Assembly: GCA_946902985.2 (NCBI GenBank)
Contig: OX336395.1
Span: 12,874,708 to 12,938,707, forward strand
From: Meconema thalassinum
Taxonomy: Eukaryota > Arthropoda > Insecta > Orthoptera > Tettigoniidae
Direction of reading: 5' to 3'
Length of the DNA stretch: 64,000 nucleotides
Positions 56,448 through 64,000 of the stretch are shown here, one piece after another. A program made the position numbers and the translations under genes. The first letter of the stretch is position 1. Every line of letters starts with the position of its first letter. The notes beneath the pieces were generated by a model, which was given only the letters and a program-made list of their open reading frames with translations, was not told the DNA's origin and did not search any database.

Positions 56448-59400
56448 TATAAAGCTCAAATACCACTCACTGACTGACTCACTCATTCATTCATCACGAA
56501 ATCTCAGAAACCACCGAATGGATTCGAATGAAATTTGGTTTCCAACTTCCTCAAGGGCCGCAAACGCCCACCAAGAAAGGATTTTTGGATATTCATGTTC
56601 TAAAGGGGTGTTCAGGGGGTAGACCTGCATTTCACTGAATAGCAATATCTCCAGATAGGTTTCATTGGGGGATGTGATACTCGGCATATAAACTCATCAT
56701 TAAAAATAAGAAGGCATGTGTCTGAGGGTTTTTCGATGTGGTGTATACTATGAGGTGAAAGGGGTCAAAGTTGAGGTTGAAGGATTCCTAACGGAGCGTG
56801 TATCTCTTAAACGACATAGGCGAGGAGTTTGGAACGCAGCCGAAAAAAATCAACATTTAAAATAACTAAACAGGTGTTTTTTTTAATACTTTTATTATTT
56901 TTTTTCACGTCTTTTAGGGTCCGAAACCAACATGATATTTTGATGTTTTTTTTCTCCCATGCATTTTTGGTTTCAGGTGATAGATTTATTTTCCACTAGG
57001 ACTGATGATTATCTACTATATAAAGCTCAAATACCACTCACTGACTAACTCACTCATTCATTCATCACGAAATCTCAGAAACCACCGAATGGATTGGAAT
57101 GAAATTTGGTATCCAGCTTCCTCAAGAGCCGCAAACGCCCACTAAGAAAGGATTTTTGGATATTCAGGTTCTAAAGGGGTGTTAAGGGGGTAGACCTGCG
57201 TTTCATTGAATAGCAATATCTCCCGATTGTTTCATTGGGGGATGTGATTCTCGCATATAAACTGATCATTAAAAATAAGAAGACATGTGTCTGTGGTTTT
57301 TTCGATGTGGTGTATATTTGAGGTGAAAGGGGTGAAAAGTGGGGGTTTAAGGATTCCTAACGGAGCGTGCATCTCTTAAACGACATAGGCAAGGAGTTTG
57401 GAACTCAGCCGAAAAAATCAGCATTATGAATAACTAAACGGGTGTTTGACCGTTTTTTTTTCATAAATCCAATTTATGGGGCCCGTGGGGAGGGGTGAAA
57501 TTATGGGGGGGGAAACGTATATGTCTGAGTGTAAAATTATGCATGGCCTGTGTTGTAGACAATAACACATTACATATTTTTTGTCTCTTGCTATTTCTTC
57601 ATACGACGAATACTTACGGAGTTATTAATGATTTTGTACTTTTTGGCCGGAATTTTCAAAGTCCCAGGAATGACAAAAAATTGATTCGAATGAAATTTCA
57701 AAAGATAGTTTTTTTAATACATTTCTTATATTTTTCACGTCTTTTAGGGTCCGAAACCGACATGATATTTTGATGGTTTTTTTCTCCCTTGCATTTTTGG
57801 TATCAGGTGATAGAATTATTTTCCACTTGGACCGATGCTCATCTCTCTACTATATAAAGCTCAAATACCACTCACTGACTGACTCACTCATTCATTCATC
57901 ACGAAATCTCAGAAACCACCGAATGGATTGGAATGGAATTTGGTATCCAGCTTCCCCAAGGGCCGCACACGCCCACTAAGGAAGGATTTTTGGATATTCA
58001 GGTTCTGAAGGGGTGTTAACGGGGTAGACCTGCATTTCATTGAATAGCAATATCTCCCGATTGGTTTCATTGGAGGATGTGATGCTCGGCATATAAGCTC
58101 ATCATTAAAAATAAGAAGACATGTGTCTGAGGGTTTTTCGATGTGGTATATATTATGAGGTGAAAGGGGTGAAAAGTGGGGGTTGAAGGATTCCTAACGG
58201 AGCGTGTATCTCTAAAACGACATAGGCGAGGAGTTTGGAACTCAGCCGAAAAAATCAGCATTAAGAATAACTAAACTGCTCTTTGACCATTTTTTCATAA
58301 ATCCAATTTAAGGGGCCCATGGGGAGGGGTGAAATTATGGGGGGGGGGGGGGAACGTAATATGTCTAAGTGTAAAATTATACAGGGCCTATGTTGTAGAC
58401 AATAACACATTACATCGTTTTTGTCTCTAGCTATTTCATCATACGACGAATACTTACGGAGTTATTAATGATTTTGTACTTTTTGGCCGGAATTTTCAGA
58501 GTCCCAGGAATGACAAAAAATTGATTCGAATGAAATTTCAAAACATAGTTTTTTTAATACTTTTATTATATTTTTCACGTTTTTTAGGGTCCGAAACCAA
58601 CATGATATTTTGATGTTTTTTTTCTGCCATGCATTTTTGGTTTCAGGTGATAGAATTATTTTCCACTAGGACCGATGCTTATCTATCTACTATATAAAGC
58701 TCAAATACCACTCACTGACTGACTCACTCATTCATTCATCACGAAATCTCAGAAACCACCGAATGGATTGGAATGAAATTTGGTATCCAGCTTCTAAAGG
58801 GGTGTTAAGGGGGTAGACCTGCGTTTCATTGAATATCAATATCTCCCGAATGGTTTCATTGGGGGATGTGATACTCGGCATATAAACTCATCATTAAAAA
58901 TAAGAAGACATGTATCTGAGGGTTTTTCGATGTGGTGTATATTATTAGGTGAAAGGGGTGAAAAGTGGGGGTTGAAGGATTCCTAACGGAGCGTGTATCT
59001 CTTAAATGACATAGGCGAGGAGTTTGGAACTCAGCCGAAAAAAATCAGCATTATGAATAACTAAACAGGTGTTTGACCGTTTTTTCATAAATCCAATTTA
59101 AGGGGCCCATGGGGAGGGGTGAAATTATGGGGGGGGGACGTAATATGTCTGAGAGTAAAATTATACATGGCCTATGTTGTAGACAATAACACATTACATC
59201 GTTTTTTTCTCTTGCTATTTCATCATACGACGAATACTTACGGAGTTATTAATGATTTTGTATATTTTGGCCGGAAGTTTCAGTCCCAGGAATGACATAA
59301 AAATTGATTCGAATGAAATTTCAAAAAATAGTTTCTTTTAATACTTTTATTATATTTTTCACGTATTTAAGGGTCCGAAACCAACATGATAATTTGATGG

Positions 59401-62400
59401 ATTTTTTCTCCCATGCATTTTTGGTTTCAGGTGATAGAATTATTTGTCACTACGGCCGATACTTATCTATCTACTATATAAAGCTCAAATACCACTCACT
59501 GACTGACTCTCATTCATTCATCACGAAATTTCAGAAACCACCGAATGGATTGGAATGAAATTTGGTATCCTGCTTCCTCAAGGGCCGCAAACGCCCACTA
59601 AGAAAGGATTTTTAGATATTCAGGTTCTAAAGGGGTGTTAAGGGGGAAGACCTGCATTTCATTGAAGAGCAATATCTCCCGATTGGTTTCATTGGGGGAT
59701 GTGATACTCGGCATATAAACTCATCATTAAAAATAAGAAGACATGTGTCGGATTGTTTTTCGATGTGGTGTATATTATGAGGTGAAAGGGGTGAAATGTG
59801 GGGGTTGAAGGATTACTAACGGAGCGTGTATCTCTTATACGACATAGGCGAGGAGTTTGGAACTCAGCCGAAAAAAATCAGCATTAAAAATAACTAAACA
59901 GGTGTTTTTTAATACTTTTATTATATTTTTCACGTCTTTTGGGGTCCGAAACCAACATGATATTTTGATGTTTTTTTTCTCCCATACATTTTTTGTTTCA
60001 GGTGATAGAATTATTTTCCACTAGGACCTATGCTTATCAACTATATAAAGCTCAAATACCACTCACTGACTAACTCACTCATTCATTCATTACGAAATCT
60101 CAGAAACCACCGAATGGATTGGAATGAATTTTGGTATCCAGCTTCCTCAATGGCCGCAAACGCCCACTAAGAAAGGATTTTTGGATATTCAGGCTCTAAA
60201 GGGGTGTTAAGGGGGTAGACCTGCATTTTATTGAATAGCAATATCTCCCGATTGGTTTCATTGGGGAATGTGATACTCAGCATATAAACTCATCATTAAA
60301 AATAAGAAGACATGTGTCTGAGAGTTTTTCGATGTGGTGTATATTATGAGGTGAAAGGGGTGAAATGTGGGAGTTGAAGGATTCCTAACGGAGCGTGTTT
60401 CTCTTAAACGACATAGGCGATATGTTTGGAACTCAGCCGAAAAAAAATCAGCATTGAAAATAACTAAACAGTCGTTTGACCGTTTTTTTCCATAAATCAA
60501 ATTTAAGAGGCCCTTGGGGAGGGGTGATAGTAATGGGGGGGTGGGGGGACGTAATATGTCTGAGTGTAAAATTATACATGGCCTATGTTGTAGACAATAA
60601 CACATTACGTCTTTTTTGTCTCTTGCTATTTCATCATACGACGAATACGTACGGAGTTATTAATGATTTTGTGCTTTTTGGCCGGAATTTTCAAGTCCCA
60701 GGAATTACATAAAAACTGATTCGAATGAAATTTCAAAATATAGTTTCTTATAATACTTTTATTATATTTTTCACGTCTTTTAGGGTCCGAAACAAACATG
60801 ATAATTTGATGTTTTTTTCTCCCTTGCATTTTTGGTTTCAGGTGATAGAATTATTTGTCACTACGGCCGATACTTATCTATCTACTATATAAAGCTCAAA
60901 TACCACTCACTGACTAACTCACTCATTCATTCATTACGAAATCTCAGAAACCACCGAATGAATTGGAATTAAATTTGGTATCCTGCTTCCTCAAGGGCCG
61001 CAAACGCCCACTAAGAAAGGATTTTTGGATATTCAGGTTCTAAAGGGGTGTCAAGGGGGTAGACATGCATTCCATTGAATAGCAATATCTACCGATTGGT
61101 TTCATTGGGGGATGTGATACTCGGCATATAAACTCATCATTAAAAATAAGAAGACATGTGTCTGAGGGTTTTTCGATGTGGTGTATATTATGAGGTGAAA
61201 GGGGTGAAAAATGGGGGTTGAAGGATTCCTAACGGAGCGTGTATCTCTAAAACGACATAGGCGAGGAGTTTGGAACTCAGCCGAAAAAATCAGCATTAAG
61301 AATAACTAAACTGCTCTTTGACCATTTTTTCATAAATCCAATTTAAGGGGCCCATGGGGAGGGGTGAAATTATGGGAGGGGAACGTAATATGTCTAAGTG
61401 TAAAATTATACAGGGCCTATGTTGTAGACAATAACACATTACATCGTTTTTGTCTCTAGCTATTTCATCATACGACGAATACTTACGGAGTTATTAATGA
61501 TTTTGTACTTTTTGGACAGAATTTTCAAGTCCCAGGAATTACATAAAAATTGATTCGAATGAAATTTCAAAAAATAGTTTCTTTTAATACTCTTATTATA
61601 TTATTAACGTCTTTTAGGGTCCGAAACCAACATGATATTTTGATGGTTTTTTTCTCCCATGCATTTTTGGTTTCAGGGGATAGAATTATTTTCCACTAGG
61701 ACCGATGCTTATCTATCTACTATATAAAGCTCAAATACCACTCACTGACTGACTCACTCATTCATTCATCACGAAATCTCAGAAACCACCGAATGGATTG
61801 GAATGGAATTTGGTATCCAGCTTCCCCAAGGGCCGCACACGCCCACTAAGGAAGGATTTTTGGATATTCAGGTTCTAAAGGGGTGTTAAGGGGGTAGACC
61901 TGCATTTCATTGAATAGCAATATATCCCGATTGGTTTCATTGGAGGATGTGATACTCAGCATATAAGCTCATCATTAAAAATAAGAAGACATGTGTCTGA
62001 GGGTTTTTCGATGTGGTGTATATTATGAGGTGAAAGGGGTGAAAAGTGGGGGTTGAAGGATTCCTAACGGAGCGTGTATCTCTAAAACGACATAGGCGAG
62101 GAGTTTGGAACTCAGCCGAAAAAATCAGCATTAAGAATAACTAAACTGCTCTTTGACCATTTTTTCATAAATCCAATTTAAGGGGCCCATGGGGAGGGGT
62201 GAAATTATGGGGGGGGAACGTAATATGTCTAAGTGTAAAATTATACAGGGCCTATGTTGTAGACAATAACACATTACATCGTTTTTGTCTCTAGCTATTT
62301 CATCATACGACGAATACTTACGGAGTTATTAATGATTTTGTACTTTTTGGCCGGAATTTTCAGAGTCCCAGGAATGACAAAAAATTGATTCGAATGAAAT

Positions 62401-64000
62401 TTCAAAACATAGTTTTTTAATACTTTTATTATATTTTTCACGTTTTTTAGGGTCCGAAACCAACATGATATTTTGATGTTTTTTTTCTGCCATGCATTTT
62501 TGGTTTCAGGTGATAGAATTATTTTCCACTAGGACCGATGCTTATCTATCTACTATATAAAGCTCAAATACCACTCACTGACTGACTCACTCATTCATTC
62601 ATCACGAAATCTCAGAAACCAGCGAATGGATTGGAATGAAATTTGGTATCCAGCTTCTAAAGGGGTGTTAAGGGGGTAGACCTGCGTTTCATTGAATATC
62701 AATATCTCCCGAATGGTTTCATTGGGGGATGTAATACTCGGCATATAAACTCATCATTAAAAATAAGAAGACATGTATCTGAGGGTTTTTCGATGTGGTG
62801 TATATTATGAGGTGAAAGGGGTGAAAAGTGGGGGATGAAGGATTCCTAACGGAGCGTGTATCTCTTAAATGACATAGGCGAGGAGTTTGGAACTCAGCCG
62901 AAAAAAATCAGCATTATGAATAACTAAACAGGTGTTTGACCGTTTTTTCATAAATCCAATTTAAGGGGCCCATGGGGAGGGGTGAAATTATGGGGGGGAC
63001 GTAATATGTCTGAGAGTAAAATTATACATGGCCTATGTTGTAGACAATAACACATTACATCGTTTTTTTCTCTTGCTATTTCATCATACGACGAATACTT
63101 ACGGAGTTATTAATGATTTTGTATATTTTGGCCGGAAGTTTCAGTCCCAGGAATGACGTAAAAATTGATTCGAATGAAATTTCAAAAAATAGTTTCTTTT
63201 AATACTTTTATTATATTTTTCACGTATTTAAGGGTCCGAAACCAACATGATAATTTGATGGATTTTTTCTCCCATGCATTTTTGGTTTCAGGTGATAGAA
63301 TTATTTGTCACTACGGCCGATACTTATCTATCTACTATATAAAGCTCAAATACCACTCACTGACTGACTCTCATTCATTCATCACGAAATTTCAGAAACC
63401 ACCGAATGGATTGGAATGAAATTTGGTATCCTGCTTCCTCATGGGCCGCAAACGCCCACTAAGAAAGGATTTTTAGATATTCAGGTTCTAAAGGGGTGTT
63501 AAGGGGGAAGACCTGCATTTCATTGAAGAGCAATATCTCCCGATTGGTTTCATTGGGGGATGTGATACTCGGCATATAAACTCATCATTAAAAATAAGAA
63601 GACATGTGTCGGATTGTTTTTCGATGTGGTGTATATTATGAGGTGAAAGGGGTGAAATGTGGGGGTTGAAGGATTACTAACGGAGCGTGTATCTCTTATA
63701 CGACATAGGCGAGGAGTTTGGAACTCAGCCGAAAAAAATCAGCATTAAAAATAACTAAACAGGTGTTTGATCGTTTTTTTTTTCATAAATCCAATTTAAG
63801 GGGCCCGTGGGGAGGGGTGAAATTAAGGGGGGGAAACGTATATGTCTGAGTGTAAAATTTTGCATGGCCTGTGTTGTAGGCAATAACACATTACATATTT
63901 TTTTGTTTCTTGCTATTTCATCATACGACGAATACTTACGGAGTTATTAATGATTTTGTACTTTTTGGCCGGAATTTTCAAAGTCCCAGGAATGACAAAA
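56448..64000 (+). repeat. satellite: ten monomers with a five-monomer higher-order repeat
   Basis: Monomer starts at 56448 (continuation), 57012, 57846, 58686, 59470, 60037, 60881, 61716, 62549 and 63331; lengths about 564, 834, 840, 784, 567, 844, 835, 833, 782 and partial. The monomer at 61716 repeats that at 57846 (shared GGAATGGAATTTGG, CTTCCCCAAGGG, AACTGCTCTTTGACC). Those at 62549 and 63331 repeat 58686 and 59470. The higher-order period is 3,870 bp. Deletion classes (73 bases missing, or ~265 missing) alternate in the same order. The array runs off the right edge. Confidence 0.9.

Noticed and set aside
58067..58261. A ~64-codon minus-strand frame ([17 protein letters not shown] and so on) that recurs in most satellite monomers
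   Set aside because: It recurs because the monomers are near-identical; frame breaks, start shifts and length changes between monomers show no coding constraint, and no known motif is present.

Overview
The window is eukaryotic and almost certainly insect. It is AT-rich non-coding DNA with no host gene that I can recognise, no rRNA or intact tRNA, and no operon-like layout. Nearly all interpretable sequence is transposable elements and satellite DNA. The element mix (RTE and other LINEs, a tRNA-derived SINE, Helitrons whose 5' ends run into GTCT-rich tracts, Helentron-type elements, a long LTR element) suits a large repeat-rich insect genome. An orthopteran-like genome is plausible from the SINE, but that is a guess from memory.

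Left part (1-12.8 kb). A decayed LINE C-terminus (1-700) is followed by quiet DNA with a 5'-truncated SINE carrying a 15-bp target duplication (1955-2188). A full-length but pseudogenised RTE-type LINE on the minus strand (5102-8794) has a 13-bp target duplication, a 5' leader with a 52-codon upstream ORF, an endonuclease, a reverse transcriptase and an (AAT)n tail. A second, more broken minus-strand LINE lies at about 10.15-12.23 kb, abutting a plus-strand scrap of a third.

Right part (12.8-64 kb). This is one nested repeat landscape. Its base layer is a satellite with an ~830-bp monomer (plus ~570-bp and ~780-bp deletion variants) whose first bases look like a Helitron 5' terminus. Helitrons sit exactly at or next to the monomer junction: Helitron-C (17081-19665), Helitron-A twice (20491-24603; 26770-40497) and, on the opposite strand, Helitron-B twice (42143-48681; 50060-56447). 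Each Helitron-B carries inverted satellite monomers and a Helentron-like non-autonomous element (HINE) full of ~292-bp tandem units. A related HINE (14261-15784) lies next to a minus-strand Helitron fragment with nine ~140-165-bp repeats. The last 7.5 kb is satellite with a 3,870-bp five-monomer higher-order period.

The second Helitron-A copy is split by a 9,622-bp LTR retroelement (27258-36879). Its two 873-bp LTRs look identical and it has a 4-bp target duplication. It lacks any recognisable pol and carries only two unrecognised gag-position ORFs, so it is a LARD-like non-autonomous element. It shows a poly(A) signal in a hairpin loop and, near its 3' end, two hairpins with compensatory changes, each ending in a GTAAG splice-donor-like motif. 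Order of events read from nesting: satellite, then Helitrons and HINEs, then segmental duplications, then the LTR insertion.
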